A stretch of 64,000 nucleotides of DNA, from contig NZ_JAODNV010000011.1 in NCBI RefSeq assembly GCF_025398195.1, positions 1-64,000 on the forward strand, written 5' to 3'. Below are positions 53,273-63,418 of this stretch, one piece after another. Under the pieces are notes generated by a model. It was not told where the DNA came from. It did no database searches and saw nothing but the letters and a program-made list of their open reading frames with translations. The position numbers and the translations under genes were made by a program. Numbering within the stretch: position 1 is the first letter of the stretch; each line of letters opens with the position of its first letter. The DNA comes from Chelativorans petroleitrophicus (GTDB lineage: Bacteria; Pseudomonadota; Alphaproteobacteria; Rhizobiales; Rhizobiaceae).

Positions 53273-53446
53273 ATGAGGACACTTATCGGATCGATCGCAG
53301 GGGTTCTGCTTCTTGCGCTCGCCGCTTGCGACGGCGGCGGTTCTGCTCCGCCTCAGGGCGGCAGCGACGCAGGTGGAACGGTCACCGTTCCGTCGTCGGA
53401 GCCGACCGACATGGGCGGAGCCAGTCCTACCCAGCCTGCACAATAA
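53273..53446 (+). CDS. Small lipoprotein of unknown function
   Basis: The 57-residue protein starts MRTLIGSIAGVLLLALAAC, a lipoprotein signal with lipobox LAAC. The mature part of about 39 residues is Gly/Ser/Pro/Thr-rich (CDGGGSAPPQGG...) and ends SPTQPAQ. ATG 53273 is preferred over ATG 53267 because AGAGGA lies 8 bases before it. Two hairpin terminators follow. No family was recognised. Confidence 0.65.
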   Translation: MRTLIGSIAGVLLLALAACDGGGSAPPQGGSDAGGTVTVPSSEPTDMGGASPTQPAQ

Positions 53447-53474
53447 GGCTGTGCGGGAATCCTGAACGCCGACT

Positions 53475-53518
53475 GCTCCCGGCGCCCCGCAAAGGCTTAG
53501 ACCGCCGGGAGCGGTTTT
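53475..53518 (+). terminator. Terminator hairpin after the small lipoprotein
   Basis: Perfect 10-base arms GCTCCCGGCG and CGCCGGGAGC are separated by 18 bases and followed by GGTTTT. It lies 28 bases after the lipoprotein stop. Confidence 0.6.
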
Positions 53519-53532
53519 CTCCCTACTGTGCC

Positions 53533-53560
53533 AACCCTCCCCGGCGGGGAGGGTTTTATT
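53533..53560 (+). terminator. Second terminator between lipoprotein and bamE-like gene
   Basis: Perfect 10-base arms AACCCTCCCC and GGGGAGGGTT enclose loop GGC and lead into TTTTATT. It insulates the convergent bamE-like gene. Confidence 0.75.
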
Positions 53561-53582
53561 GTCTCTGTCATATTCTGCTGTC

Positions 53583-54092
53583 CTACGGCGCACCGAGCGG
53601 ATTGGACGGCGGGGCACCAGACGCGACACCTGCAATGACCTGTTGCAGGAAGTTGACTTCGCGGCCACCTGTAGGCGTCGTCCGTGAGATGAAGTCGAAC
53701 ACCTTGCCGTCCTTGAGCCCGTAGTGAGCGATCTGCCGGACGCGCTCGTCGTCACCGAAATAGACGGCCAGCACCTGCTGCTCGACCAGTTTCGGCCGCA
53801 TGAAGGCCGCGCCCCGCACCCGCTTCTGAGAAATGTAGTAGAAGGCCTCGTTGTCGAAGGTCGCTGTGGTGGACGGCGTGCCGAGCGCAAGCAGCACCTG
53901 CTCCCGGCTGGAGCCAACCGGAACAAGTTCCAGCGCCTCCTCGTCGATGACGAAGCCATGGGTCAGGGTCTCGCTTCCACCGAGGGTCGAGCCCACACTG
54001 CCGCATCCTGAAAGCAGCACGCCGCCGATCGCAGCGGCAAGCACTGCCCGGCAGGCACCGTTGGTCTTGATTTTCCGCACCCGCAACGACAT
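53583..54092 (-). CDS. bamE: Outer-membrane assembly lipoprotein, BamE/SmpA family
   Basis: The protein has 169 residues with lipobox LLSGC (Cys about residue 30) and the SmpA/OmlA fold from about 55: VPVGSSREQVLLALGTPSTT (about 58-77), FYYISQKRVRG and QVLAVYFGDDERV. BamE stabilises the BAM complex that inserts outer-membrane proteins. ATG 54092 directly follows AGGGAG with no spacer; TTG 54086 would have better spacing. It is divergent from the cytochrome c chaperone gene. Confidence 0.85.
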   Translation of the reverse strand: MSLRVRKIKTNGACRAVLAAAIGGVLLSGCGSVGSTLGGSETLTHGFVIDEEALELVPVGSSREQVLLALGTPSTTATFDNEAFYYISQKRVRGAAFMRPKLVEQQVLAVYFGDDERVRQIAHYGLKDGKVFDFISRTTPTGGREVNFLQQVIAGVASGAPPSNPLGAP

Positions 54093-54212
54093 CTCCCTGA
54101 TCGACCCGCCCGGCAAAGCCGGGTCCAGCCCTTTGCGTAGCCCGGCAAAACCGGTAAACCAGCTTTCGCGCCGATGCAACCGGACCCCAACCAGTCGAAG
54201 GAGGCGCCCGTC

Positions 54213-54776
54213 ATGTTTCAATGGCTTTCCGGCGCGCGCCGGCGCGACCGCCGCCTCGTGGTGGAGGCGCTCTACGGAGAAATCGTGGCAGCGGCACGGC
54301 GGCCGCCGCTTTACGCCGACTGGGGTGTGCCCGACACGCCGCTGGGACGCTTCGAGATGCTGTCACTCTTCATGTTCCTGTTTCTTCACCGCATGCGCCA
54401 GAGCGGCACCAGCGGGGCGCCGAAGGAGCTCTCACAGGAAGTGACCGACCTCTTCTTCCTCGAGGTGGATCATTCGCTGCGGGAGCTCGGCGTGGGCGAT
54501 CTCGGCGTACCGAAGCGTATGAAGAAGCTCGCCCGCATGTTCTACGGAAGGCTCAATGCCTACGGAGCTGCAGTGGATGCGGCCGACGCCCTTGCCCTCG
54601 CCTCCGCATTGCACAGGAACATTGCGCCCGATCGCGCGGTATGGGAAGAGGCGGCCGCGCTGGCAAACCACGTGCTGGAAGCCCACCGGTCGCTCGCCGG
54701 GCTCGCCGATGAGGAGATTCTGGCCGGCAGGCTTCGCTTCGCGCCCTTGCCGCAGGAGATTGACCATGGCCCGTGA
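54213..54776 (+). CDS. Ubiquinol-cytochrome c chaperone (CBP3 family)
   Basis: The 187-residue protein has the CBP3 core: VVEALYGEIVAAARRPPLYA (16-35), then VPDTPLGRFEMLSLFMFLFL and FFLEVDHSLRELGVGDLGVP (about 81-100). The family helps assemble the cytochrome bc1 complex. AAGGAGG precedes ATG 54213. Its end overlaps the DUF177 gene by 11 bases. Confidence 0.87.
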   Translation: MFQWLSGARRRDRRLVVEALYGEIVAAARRPPLYADWGVPDTPLGRFEMLSLFMFLFLHRMRQSGTSGAPKELSQEVTDLFFLEVDHSLRELGVGDLGVPKRMKKLARMFYGRLNAYGAAVDAADALALASALHRNIAPDRAVWEEAAALANHVLEAHRSLAGLADEEILAGRLRFAPLPQEIDHGP

Positions 54777-55317
54777 CCCTGTCACCAGCCCCGTTTCCTA
54801 TGAGCTGAACGTCAGCCGTCTTCCCGCGAAGGGTATCACCATCACCATGGAGGCCGACACGGCGCAGCGGGTCGCCCTTGCCCGTACCCACGGCCTTCTT
54901 TCAGTTGAATTTTTCTCGACCGAACTTCTGGTACGGCCATGGAGGGGCGACGGTGTGCGGGTGACCGGCAGGGTAACAGCCGACATGACGCAGGCCTGCG
55001 TGGTAACTCTTGAGCCGCTCGCGGCGCGAGTCGACGAGGAGATTTCCGCTGTTTTCATCCCCGAGGGATCGAAGCTCGCCCGAATCGAGGGGGAGAGCGG
55101 CGAGATCGTCATCGAGCCTGAAGGCGCTGACCTGCCGGAGACATTTTCCGGCGACACGATCGATCTGGGCGCGCTGGCTGAGGAGTTTTTCGCCCTTGGA
55201 ATCGATCCCTACCCCAGAAAGGAAGGAGCGGCGTTCGACATCACAGCGGAACCGCCCGAGGAAGCCGCTGCCGGACCGCTGCAGGAAGCGCTCATGAGGC
55301 TGCGCAACGGGAGGTGA
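54766..55317 (+). CDS. DUF177 (YceD) family protein
   Basis: The 183-residue protein has the DUF177 core, with the TQACVVTLEPLAARVDEEIS segment (about 74-93; conserved Cys-x-V-T-L-EP) and the acidic DTIDLGALAEEFFALGIDPYP near the C-terminus (about 130-150). YceD proteins are linked to 23S rRNA accumulation and often lie near rpmF-plsX-fabH. Here plsX follows directly after 99 bases. Confidence 0.88.
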   Translation: MARDPVTSPVSYELNVSRLPAKGITITMEADTAQRVALARTHGLLSVEFFSTELLVRPWRGDGVRVTGRVTADMTQACVVTLEPLAARVDEEISAVFIPEGSKLARIEGESGEIVIEPEGADLPETFSGDTIDLGALAEEFFALGIDPYPRKEGAAFDITAEPPEEAAAGPLQEALMRLRNGR

Positions 55318-55416
55318 AAAGCCTGTGGACGAAAGCAGGTTGTGCGGTTGCGCAAAAGCGCTATTTTCGCCGGACTTTTCGGGTTTCGTTCGTTGTATAA
55401 ATTGAGGCAATAAAGC

Positions 55417-56469
55417 GTGATACGCATATCGATCGACGCAATGGGCGGCGACCACGGGCCGGAGGTCGTCCTACCGAGCCTTCTCAGGGTCGCCGAGCGG
55501 CGGCCAGATGCGCGTTTTGTGATCTTCGGCCGCGAGGAGGCTGTCCGCCCGGTGCTCGATCGACTGCCCCGGCTTCGGGAGGTGAGCGACTTCGTGCATT
55601 GCGACGTCGCCGTGCGCATGGACGACAAGCCCAGCCAAGCGCTTCGCCAGGGGCGCTGGAAATCCTCGATGTGGAAGGCGATCGAGGCAGTCAAGACCGG
55701 CGATGCCGACGCCTGCATCTCGGCCGGCAACACCGGCGCTCTGATGGCCATGTCGAAATTCTGTCTGCGGACGATGGCGGACATCGAGCGCCCGGCCATA
55801 GCAGCGATCTGGCCGACCATACGCGGCGAAAGCATTGTGCTCGACGTGGGCGCCACCATCGGCGCCGATGCCCAGCAGCTTGTCGATTTCGCGATATTGG
55901 GCGCGGCCATGGCCAACGCCCTGTTCGACATCGAGCGCCCGACGGTTGGCCTTCTCAATGTGGGCGTGGAGGAGATCAAGGGCCAGGAGGAGGTCAAGGA
56001 AGCCGGGCGCATGCTGCGCGAGGCGGCGCTGGAGACCATAGACTATCGCGGCTTCGTGGAGGGCGACGACATCGGTAAGGGCACGGTGGACGTGGTGGTC
56101 ACCGAAGGTTTTTCCGGCAATATCGCGCTCAAGGCCGCGGAGGGAACGGCGCGCCAGATCGCTGAATATCTGCGCGCCGCCATGAGCCGCACTCTCATGG
56201 CGCGGATCGGCTATCTGTTCGCGCGCGGCGCCTTCCAGCGGCTCCGTGAGAAGATGGATGTGCGCAAGATCAATGGCGGGGTCTTTCTCGGCCTGAAAGG
56301 CATCGTCATCAAGAGCCACGGCGCCGCGGACGAGGAAGGCTTTGCGGCGGCGGTCGAACTCGGCTACGAGATGATTCGCAGCGGCGTCTTCGACAAGACA
56401 CGCGCCACGCTAGACCTCTATCACGCCCGCAGGCCGATGCTGGCCGTCGGCGCGGTGTCCGATGCATAG
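55417..56469 (+). CDS. plsX: Phosphate acyltransferase PlsX
   Basis: The 350-residue enzyme makes acyl-phosphate from acyl-ACP for phospholipid synthesis. It starts with a GTG ([17 protein letters not shown]) and contains the [12 protein letters not shown] (about 108-119) and [19 protein letters not shown] segments typical of PlsX. fabH follows 6 bases later. Confidence 0.95.
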   Translation: MIRISIDAMGGDHGPEVVLPSLLRVAERRPDARFVIFGREEAVRPVLDRLPRLREVSDFVHCDVAVRMDDKPSQALRQGRWKSSMWKAIEAVKTGDADACISAGNTGALMAMSKFCLRTMADIERPAIAAIWPTIRGESIVLDVGATIGADAQQLVDFAILGAAMANALFDIERPTVGLLNVGVEEIKGQEEVKEAGRMLREAALETIDYRGFVEGDDIGKGTVDVVVTEGFSGNIALKAAEGTARQIAEYLRAAMSRTLMARIGYLFARGAFQRLREKMDVRKINGGVFLGLKGIVIKSHGAADEEGFAAAVELGYEMIRSGVFDKTRATLDLYHARRPMLAVGAVSDA

Positions 56470-56475
56470 GAAAGC

Positions 56476-57450
56476 ATGATGATCAGGTCCGCCGTCGTCG
56501 GAGTGGGCTCGGCGCTGCCCCGCCGCGTTATGACAAACAAGGAGTTCGAGTCGCTTGTCGATACCTCGGACGAATGGATCGTTCAGAGAACCGGGATACG
56601 CCAGCGGTACATCGCGGGCGCGGACGAGACCACGGCTTCCCTGGGCGAGGCGGCCGCGCGCGATGCACTGGCCAATGCAGGCTTGGGACCCGCCGATATC
56701 GACTTCATCGTGCTTGCCACATCGACGCCCAACAACACCTTTCCCGCCACCGCTGTAGAAATCCAGAACCGGCTCGGAATGGCGCATGGCTTCGCCTTTG
56801 ACATGCAGGCCGTTTGCTCGGGCTTCGTCTATGCCATCAGCACGGCGGATGCTTATCTGCGCGGTGGCGGGTTGCGGCGCGCGCTAGTGATCGGCTCCGA
56901 GACCTTCTCGCGCATTCTCGACTGGACGGACCGCACCACCTGCGTGCTCTTCGGCGATGGCGCAGGCGCGGTGGTGCTGGAAGCGATCGAGGGTAGCGGC
57001 ACGATGGAGGATCGTGGCGTTCTAGCCTCCGCCCTGCGCTCCGACGGCTCGCAGAAGGACAAGCTCTATGTGGACGGCGGGCCTTCCACCACCGGAACGG
57101 TCGGCCATCTGCGCATGCAGGGCCGCGAGGTCTTCAAACATGCGGTGGGCATGATCACCGATGTGATCGAGGATGTTTTCCGGAAGGCGGACATTACCGC
57201 CGAGGAAATCGACTGGTTCGTGCCCCATCAGGCCAACAAGCGAATCATCGACGCCTCCGCGCGCAAGCTTGGCATTGCCGAGGAAAAGGTGGTCGTGACG
57301 GTCGATCTCCACGGCAACACGTCAGCCGCCTCAGTGCCGCTCGCACTGGCTCATGCCACCGGTCAGGGCAAGATCAAACGCGGCGATCTCGTGCTTCTGG
57401 AGGCGATGGGCGGCGGCTTCACCTGGGGTGCTGTGTTGCTTAGATGGTAA
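56476..57450 (+). CDS. fabH: 3-oxoacyl-ACP synthase III (KAS III)
   Basis: The 324-residue condensing enzyme starts fatty-acid synthesis with acetyl-CoA and malonyl-ACP. The active-site triad is present: Cys in DMQAVCSGF (about residue 114), His in PHQANKR (about 251) and Asn in HGNTSAA (about 281). ATG 56476 (or the next codon) follows plsX directly. Confidence 0.96.
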   Translation: MMIRSAVVGVGSALPRRVMTNKEFESLVDTSDEWIVQRTGIRQRYIAGADETTASLGEAAARDALANAGLGPADIDFIVLATSTPNNTFPATAVEIQNRLGMAHGFAFDMQAVCSGFVYAISTADAYLRGGGLRRALVIGSETFSRILDWTDRTTCVLFGDGAGAVVLEAIEGSGTMEDRGVLASALRSDGSQKDKLYVDGGPSTTGTVGHLRMQGREVFKHAVGMITDVIEDVFRKADITAEEIDWFVPHQANKRIIDASARKLGIAEEKVVVTVDLHGNTSAASVPLALAHATGQGKIKRGDLVLLEAMGGGFTWGAVLLRW

Positions 57451-57483
57451 AATAATTGATCGGGTCCTAGCCGAATCGGGTTC

Positions 57484-57512
57484 TTGACCTGGCCCGCCCA
57501 ATTTCTTAACGT
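57484..57512 (+). promoter_or_regulatory. Candidate promoter of ihfA
   Basis: TTGACC (57484-57489) and TAACGT (57507-57512) are 17 bases apart, with ihfA starting 48 bases later. The -10 is poor. Confidence 0.4.
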
Positions 57513-57560
57513 CGCGCCGTCGCGTGTATTTTCAATAGTTTCGAACGGTTGGATGGTCGG

Positions 57561-57896
57561 ATGGGGGGAAAGACGGTGACACGGGCCGATTTGGCGGAGG
57601 CCGTCTACCGCAAGGTCGGACTCTCGCGTACGGAATCGGCTCAGATCGTCGAAATGGTGCTTCAGGAGGTTTGCGACGCGATTGTTCGCGGAGAGACCGT
57701 CAAGCTTTCTTCCTTTGCCACGTTTCAGGTGCGCCACAAGAATGAGCGCGTCGGCCGCAACCCGAAAACCGGCGAGGAAGTGCCGATCCTGCCCCGCCGG
57801 GTTATGACGTTCAAGGCGTCCAATGTGCTGAAAAACCGGATTCTGCGTGCGCATCAGGCACGCAAGGCCGAGAAGAAGGCTGAAAAGAAAGCCTGA
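57561..57896 (+). CDS. ihfA: Integration host factor alpha subunit
   Basis: The 111-residue HU/IHF-family DNA-bending protein has [20 protein letters not shown] at the N-terminus and the conserved arm segment [19 protein letters not shown] (about 56-74). IHF acts as a heterodimer in recombination and transcription. ATG 57561 is preferred to a TTG 12 bases earlier. The C-terminus ends in a Lys/Ala/Glu-rich tail. Confidence 0.93.
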   Translation: MGGKTVTRADLAEAVYRKVGLSRTESAQIVEMVLQEVCDAIVRGETVKLSSFATFQVRHKNERVGRNPKTGEEVPILPRRVMTFKASNVLKNRILRAHQARKAEKKAEKKA

Positions 57897-58001
57897 TCCT
57901 TCCAGGCCCGGCGGCAACAGATCCGGTTTGAGCCACCTTGTCATGTGGCATTCCGGTTTGTTGAATGAGAAACGAATCGCCGGCCAGGAGGTGAACACGG
58001 G

Positions 58002-58520
58002 ATGGAAAAGAGCCCGGACGCATTCCGCACCATCAGTGAGGTCGCCGAGGAGCTCGACCTGCCGCAGCATGTGCTGCGTTTCTGGGAGACGCGCTTTTCA
58101 CAGATCAAGCCCATGAAGCGCGGCGGCGGCCGTCGCTATTACCGCCCGCAGGACGTGGAGCTGATCAAGGGCATCCGTCACATGCTCTATGATCAGGGCT
58201 ATACGATCAAGGGCGTGCAAAAGCTCCTGCGTGAGAATGGCAATCAGTTCGTCATCGCCATCGGCCGCGGCGACATGGCCGCCGTGGAGGCGATTGCGCA
58301 GCAGAAGCTAGCCGAGAAGAACGCAGCGGCTTCCGAGGAGGAACTTGTCATCGGCAAGCCGAAGGTGAAGCCGCGAAGCCGCTTTTTCGGCCTCGGCCGC
58401 GAGGAGGATGGTCCGGTCGCAGCAGACGATGGCCGGCTTTCACGCGACAATCGGGCGCTTCTGCAAGAGACTTTGTTCGATCTTCTGGAATGCAAGCGCC
58501 TGCTTGACCAGGTGCGGTAA
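58002..58520 (+). CDS. MerR-family transcriptional regulator
   Basis: The 172-residue protein has an N-terminal MerR helix-turn-helix ([20 protein letters not shown] followed by [13 protein letters not shown], about 8-40) and the wing with [15 protein letters not shown]. The effector region is short and carries no cysteine metal site. This MerR gene after ihfA is a conserved feature of Rhizobiales; its target is unknown. Confidence 0.9.
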   Translation: MEKSPDAFRTISEVAEELDLPQHVLRFWETRFSQIKPMKRGGGRRYYRPQDVELIKGIRHMLYDQGYTIKGVQKLLRENGNQFVIAIGRGDMAAVEAIAQQKLAEKNAAASEEELVIGKPKVKPRSRFFGLGREEDGPVAADDGRLSRDNRALLQETLFDLLECKRLLDQVR

Positions 58521-58554
58521 GCCGCCTTTCGCTTTCAGGAAATTTTGCCAGCAA

Positions 58555-58580
58555 AAAGGCCCGCTGGGAGGCGGGCCTTT
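58555..58580. terminator. Bidirectional terminator between merR and hppA
   Basis: Perfect 10-base arms AAAGGCCCGC and GCGGGCCTTT surround a 6-base loop. On the minus strand a run of T residues follows (for hppA), and on the plus strand a weaker GGTGTTTTGGTTTT. Confidence 0.8.
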
Positions 58581-58603
58581 CGGTGTTTTGGTTTTGCCTG
58601 CCG

Positions 58604-60736
58604 TCAGTGCGCCAGCACCGCCAGTAGCAGAAGCGCGATGATGTTCGTGATCTTGATCATCGGATTCACCGCCGGACCAGCCGTGTCCTTGTAGGGGTCG
58701 CCGACCGTATCGCCGGTAACGGAAGCCTTGTGCGCTTCCGAGCCCTTCTCATGCTTCACGCCGTCCTTGTCGATGAAGCCGTCCTCGAAGGACTTCTTGG
58801 CATTGTCCCAGGCGCCACCGCCCGCCGTCATGGAGATGGCGACGAAAAGCCCCGTGGCGATCACACCGAGCAGCATGGCGCCAAGGGCGGCGAGCGCCTC
58901 GTTCTTGCCACCGATGAGGTAGATCACCGCGAAGACCACCAAGGGCGACAGGACCGGCAAAAGCGAAGGAACGATCATTTCCTTGATCGCGGCCCGGGTC
59001 AGAAGATCGACCGCACGGCTGTAGTCGGGCTTGTCCTTGCCCTCCATGATGCCGGGCTTCTCGCGGAACTGCCGGCGCACCTCCTCAACGATGGCGCCAC
59101 CGGCACGGCCGACGGCCGTCATGGACAGGCCGCCGAACAGGAAGGGCAGCAGACCGCCGAAGAGAAGCCCCACCACCACATACGGGTTGGACAGGGCGAA
59201 ATCGACCGTCACGCCATCGAAGAAGGTGCCTGGCGCGGCATTCTCGGAGAAGAACTTGAGGTCTTCCGTATAGGCTGCGAAAAGCACCAGCGCGCCCAGA
59301 CCTGCCGAGCCGATGGCGTAGCCCTTGGTGACGGCCTTGGTCGTGTTGCCCACCGCGTCGAGCGCGTCCGTGGTCTGGCGAACCTCGCCCGGCAGGTCAG
59401 ACATTTCGGCGATGCCGCCTGCATTGTCGGTGACGGGGCCGAAAGCGTCGAGCGCCACCACCATGCCGGCCAGCGCCAGCATTGTCGTGACCGCGATGGC
59501 GATGCCGAAGAGGCCGGCAAGATTGTAGCTCACCAGAATGCCGCCCACGATGACGATGGCGGGCAGCGCGGTCGCCTCCAAAGAGACCGCCAAGCCCTGG
59601 ATGACGTTCGTGCCGTGCCCCGTGACGGAAGCTTGGGCGATCGAGCGGACCGGCCGGTAGCCGACGCCCGTGTAGTATTCCGTGATCCAGATGATGAGGC
59701 CGGTGACCACCAGCCCGACCAAGCCGCATACGAAGAGTTTTGCGGCGGTAAAGGACGAGCCGTCGCTGGCCGAGAACTCGGTGCCGCCGCCCAGCCAGAG
59801 CCAGACGAGAAGCGCCAGCGCGACCACCGAAAGGATCGCCGTTGCCCAGAACCCCTTGTAAAGCGCGCCCATGATGGAATTGTTGGAGCCGAGCTTCACG
59901 AAGAAGGTGCCGATGATCGAGGTGACCACGCAGGCCGCACCGATCGCCAGCGGGAAGAGCATTAGGGTGACCGCGTCCGAATCGGTGAAGAAGATCGAGG
60001 CCAGAACCATCGTGGCCACGACGGTGACCACATAGGTCTCGAACAGGTCGGCCGCCATGCCGGCGCAGTCGCCGACATTGTCGCCCACATTGTCCGCAAT
60101 GGTGGCTGGGTTGCGCGGATCGTCCTCCGGAATACCCGCTTCAACCTTGCCCACAAGGTCACCGCCCACATCGGCACCCTTGGTGAAGATGCCGCCGCCA
60201 AGACGCGCGAAAATCGAGATCAGGGAGGCGCCGAAGCCGAGCGCAACCAGCGCATCAACCACCGTGCGGTCCGTGGGCTCAAAGCCCATCGGCCCCGTCA
60301 GCACCCAGAAATAGACGGACACGCCGAGGAGCGCCAGGCCCGCCACCAAAAGGCCAGTGATTGCGCCCGACTTGAAGGCGATGTCCAGCCCCGCTGCGAG
60401 GCTGCCCGAAGCAGCCTGCGCCGTGCGAACATTGGCGCGCACCGAAACATGCATGCCGATGAAGCCTGCAGCGCCCGAAAGCACGGCGCCGATCAGAAAG
60501 CCAACGGCCGCCGCAGCGGTCAGCAGCCACCAGGCCAGGAGAAACACGATCACGCCGACGATGGAGATGGTTGTGTACTGGCGGGTAAGATAAGCCTGCG
60601 CGCCTTCCCGAATCGCGCCGGCGATCTCCTGCATGCGCGCATTTCCCTGATCGGCCGCAAGGACCGATTGCGTCGCCCAGACGGCGTAAAGTACGGAAAG
60701 CAGGCCGCAGGCGATGACGACGTAAAGCATAGTCAT
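58604..60736 (-). CDS. hppA: K+-independent membrane pyrophosphatase (proton pump)
   Basis: The 710-residue integral membrane protein has about 16 helices and hydrolyses pyrophosphate to pump protons. Catalytic segments are present: [20 protein letters not shown], then [20 protein letters not shown]. The sequence [20 protein letters not shown] carries Lys where K+-dependent enzymes have Ala, which marks the K+-independent subclass. ATG 60736 follows AAGGGA at 9-base spacing. Confidence 0.95.
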   Translation of the reverse strand: MTMLYVVIACGLLSVLYAVWATQSVLAADQGNARMQEIAGAIREGAQAYLTRQYTTISIVGVIVFLLAWWLLTAAAAVGFLIGAVLSGAAGFIGMHVSVRANVRTAQAASGSLAAGLDIAFKSGAITGLLVAGLALLGVSVYFWVLTGPMGFEPTDRTVVDALVALGFGASLISIFARLGGGIFTKGADVGGDLVGKVEAGIPEDDPRNPATIADNVGDNVGDCAGMAADLFETYVVTVVATMVLASIFFTDSDAVTLMLFPLAIGAACVVTSIIGTFFVKLGSNNSIMGALYKGFWATAILSVVALALLVWLWLGGGTEFSASDGSSFTAAKLFVCGLVGLVVTGLIIWITEYYTGVGYRPVRSIAQASVTGHGTNVIQGLAVSLEATALPAIVIVGGILVSYNLAGLFGIAIAVTTMLALAGMVVALDAFGPVTDNAGGIAEMSDLPGEVRQTTDALDAVGNTTKAVTKGYAIGSAGLGALVLFAAYTEDLKFFSENAAPGTFFDGVTVDFALSNPYVVVGLLFGGLLPFLFGGLSMTAVGRAGGAIVEEVRRQFREKPGIMEGKDKPDYSRAVDLLTRAAIKEMIVPSLLPVLSPLVVFAVIYLIGGKNEALAALGAMLLGVIATGLFVAISMTAGGGAWDNAKKSFEDGFIDKDGVKHEKGSEAHKASVTGDTVGDPYKDTAGPAVNPMIKITNIIALLLLAVLAH

Positions 60737-60984
60737 TGCCAATTATCCCTTGATTTCGGCCCGCTGGAACCCCTCCCGGGCCTAGAGAAAGGCCGCCGGC
60801 GGATCGCGCCGCGACCTTAACCGAGCGCTTATGCGAAAGACATCGCGCAAGGTCAAGGTTTTGTCGTCTATTGCACCATTTTCGTCTGTTTACCGGTGCG
60901 CTTGTTTCATAAGCGGCCCAAGAAATGGGAGCGGCGGCGGACAGTAAGAGCCGCTTCGAATCTCGCTTGACGCAAGAAATGCCG

Positions 60985-62199
60985 TCAGGCCGCCTTCAGC
61001 CACCGCCGGCGCAAGGCGAGAAGCCCAAGCAGGAAAAGACAGAATCCCACCACCGGGAAGACAATCCAGTTAAGCCATTCCCAGCCGAGCGCATTGTAGA
61101 CGCGCCCTGACATCAGCGAAGCAAAAGCCACTGTGGAAAACAGTATGAAATCATGCGTGCCCTGGACCTTGTTCTTTTCCGCCGGGCGGTAGCATTCGGC
61201 CACCATGGCCGTGGCGCCGATAAAGCCGAAGTTCCAGCCCACGCCGAGCAGGATGAGCGCCAGCCAGAACTGCCACAGGGCGATTCCGGAGAGCGCGACC
61301 GCGCCGCAAGCGGCAAGCAGAAGAAGGCCTGCAGCCACCACCGTCTCCTTGCCAAAGCGGGCGATCAGGCCGCCGGTAATGAAGCTCGGCCCATACATCG
61401 CCATCACATGCCAGGAGATTCCGAGAGTAGCTTCGTCGGGTGAGAAACCGCAGCCCACCATGGCGAGCGGTGCGCCGGTCATGATGAAACTCATCAGCGC
61501 AAAGGCGCTGACACCGCTCAAGAGAGCGACGAGGAAGCGGGGCTGAAGGAGGATCTGCAAAAGAGGGCGAGCGGGCTCATTGTCCTGAACGGTCTCAGCG
61601 GGCACGTCATCTTTTGCAAGGCGCAAAAAGGAAAGAATGACCGCCCCGATGGCGGCGAGGCCGACAACACCGGCGAAGGCGCCGGCAAACATGATGGGCG
61701 CGAACAGTTCACGCGTATGGATCGCCACCTGCGGCCCGATGATGGCCGCGAAGATGCCGCCGCCCAGTACCCAGGAGATCGCTCGCGGCTTGAAGTCGGC
61801 CGGTGCGTTGTCGGCCGCCGCAAACCGGTATTGCTGGACGAAGGCATTGCCCGCGCCGATCAGCAGCATGCCGAAGGCAAACAGCCAGAAATTCATCTGA
61901 AAGAGGGCGCCCGTCGCGACCACACCGCCCAAGGCCGTCACACCCGCGCCGGAAATAAAACCGTTGCTCCGCCCCACCAGCCGCATCAGCATTGCGGCGG
62001 GCAATGCACTGATGGCCACGCCGACCGTGTAGCCGGTCACAGGCGCGGTAGCGAGCGACTTGTCGGCTTCGAGCAGGTAGCTTCCCGCCAGCGCGCCCAT
62101 CGAAATGGCAATGGTGGCACTGGAACCGACGATCGCCTGTGAGGCCGCGAAGATAAGCGCGGTCCGCCGGGCTTCCCGATAGGCCGCGCCTTGGCTCAC
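60985..62199 (-). CDS. MFS transporter
   Basis: The 404-residue, twelve-helix protein has the general MFS shape ([18 protein letters not shown] in place of the classic loop 2-3 motif; [20 protein letters not shown] in the C-half). A 4-base overlap joins its start to the nusB stop. The substrate is unknown. Confidence 0.8.
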   Translation of the reverse strand: MSQGAAYREARRTALIFAASQAIVGSSATIAISMGALAGSYLLEADKSLATAPVTGYTVGVAISALPAAMLMRLVGRSNGFISGAGVTALGGVVATGALFQMNFWLFAFGMLLIGAGNAFVQQYRFAAADNAPADFKPRAISWVLGGGIFAAIIGPQVAIHTRELFAPIMFAGAFAGVVGLAAIGAVILSFLRLAKDDVPAETVQDNEPARPLLQILLQPRFLVALLSGVSAFALMSFIMTGAPLAMVGCGFSPDEATLGISWHVMAMYGPSFITGGLIARFGKETVVAAGLLLLAACGAVALSGIALWQFWLALILLGVGWNFGFIGATAMVAECYRPAEKNKVQGTHDFILFSTVAFASLMSGRVYNALGWEWLNWIVFPVVGFCLFLLGLLALRRRWLKAA

Positions 62200-62702
62200 C
62201 GCCGATCCCGTCCCCTGCCCTCGCCGCGCACGCGGCGGGCTACGCGGTCAAGCACCGCGTTGACGAGCTTCGGTTCTTCCTCCTCTCCGTAGAACGCCTT
62301 GGCGATGTCGACATATTCGGAGACGGCCACGGGAACCGGAACGTCCTTGCGTTTCATCAACTCATAGACGCCCGCGCGCAGGATAGCACGCAGCGTTGAA
62401 TCGAGGCGCGAAAGCGGCCAGTCTTCCGTCAGCGACTGTCGGATGATCGGGTCGATGATCTTCTGGTTCTCCACCACGCCGGCCAGAATAGCACGAAACC
62501 ACTGGGCGTCGGCCTCGCGATAGGTCTGGCCGTCGATCTCGCGGCCCAAGCGGAAGGCCTCGTATTCGGCAGTGGTTTCCAAAAGGCCGGTGCCTGCCAC
62601 GTCCATCTGGTAGAGCGCCTGAACGGCGGCTAGCCTTGCGGCGCCGCGCTTGTTGGCAGGACGGACGCCAGCCGGTTTGCCGGCATGATCGGGATCCGCC
62701 AC
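62196..62702 (-). CDS. nusB: Transcription antitermination factor NusB
   Basis: The 168-residue all-helical RNA-binding protein has the NusB patterns [19 protein letters not shown] (21-39) and, in the C-half, [17 protein letters not shown] and [20 protein letters not shown]. It acts in rRNA antitermination with NusE. It follows ribH by one base. Confidence 0.95.
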   Translation of the reverse strand: MADPDHAGKPAGVRPANKRGAARLAAVQALYQMDVAGTGLLETTAEYEAFRLGREIDGQTYREADAQWFRAILAGVVENQKIIDPIIRQSLTEDWPLSRLDSTLRAILRAGVYELMKRKDVPVPVAVSEYVDIAKAFYGEEEEPKLVNAVLDRVARRVRGEGRGRDRR

Positions 62703-62703
62703 G

Positions 62704-63171
62704 TCAAACTCCCAGTTGTTTTTTCAGCGCGATCATGCGCAGGGCCGCTTCCGCAGCCGCATATCCCTTGCCGCCAGGAGCGTTCGAGCCCTCGCTCTTT
62801 TCGATTCGTGCGAGAGCCTGCGCCTCGTTTTCCACCGTCAGGATACCATTGCCGATTGCAAGCTTGTGCGACACAGCAAGATCCGTCAATCCGCGGCTCG
62901 ATTCATTTGCCACCACATCGAAGTGATAGGTCTCGCCACGGATCACGCAGCCGAGCGCCACAAAGCCGTCATAGGCGGTTCCGCCCTTTTCTGCCGCGGC
63001 GTGGGCGAAGGCGATAGCCGCGGGAATCTCCAGCGCGCCTGGCACGGTCACCACGTCATAGGACGCACCTGCCTTCTTGAGCGCGGCCTCAGCCCCGGCT
63101 AGCAGGCCATCGGAAAGGTGGTCATAAAAACGCGCCTCGACGATAAGGAGGCGAAGGTCGTTGGTCGTCAT
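62704..63171 (-). CDS. ribH: 6,7-dimethyl-8-ribityllumazine synthase
   Basis: The 155-residue enzyme joins the ribitylamino-pyrimidinedione with dihydroxybutanone phosphate to form lumazine. Segments [19 protein letters not shown] (about 40-58), [14 protein letters not shown] (His about 87) and [20 protein letters not shown] are diagnostic. It lies between nusB and ribE. Confidence 0.95.
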   Translation of the reverse strand: MTTNDLRLLIVEARFYDHLSDGLLAGAEAALKKAGASYDVVTVPGALEIPAAIAFAHAAAEKGGTAYDGFVALGCVIRGETYHFDVVANESSRGLTDLAVSHKLAIGNGILTVENEAQALARIEKSEGSNAPGGKGYAAAEAALRMIALKKQLGV

Positions 63172-63418
63172 GGTTGCTCCTTGTCAGCGACGACGCTCCA
63201 TGAAACGGCCCCGGTTTCGGCCGCCGCCCGCGGATGGCTATGCTCAGGCACAGTTCCGCATGGTCAAGCTGAAGAATGAGGACGTGGGAAGCATTCCGCC
63301 ATTCCCGACCAACGGGCCGACAAAAACCTCCCTGTCCCCATCACCCTCGAGCTTGACCCGGGGACCATTCCTGAACGGTCCCAGACCTGCAAGCGATCGA
63401 TCTGTGAGGCCGTTGCTA

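Noticed and set aside
54109-54123. CCCGGC-AAA-GCCGGG hairpin in the bamE-chaperone divergent gap as a terminator
   Set aside because: No T-run follows on either strand and no gene ends there; it may be structural only.
60800-60960. TTAACCGAGCGCTTATG considered as a CtrA site upstream of hppA
   Set aside because: The spacing is 8 instead of 7 and the second half is TTAT, so the consensus is not met.
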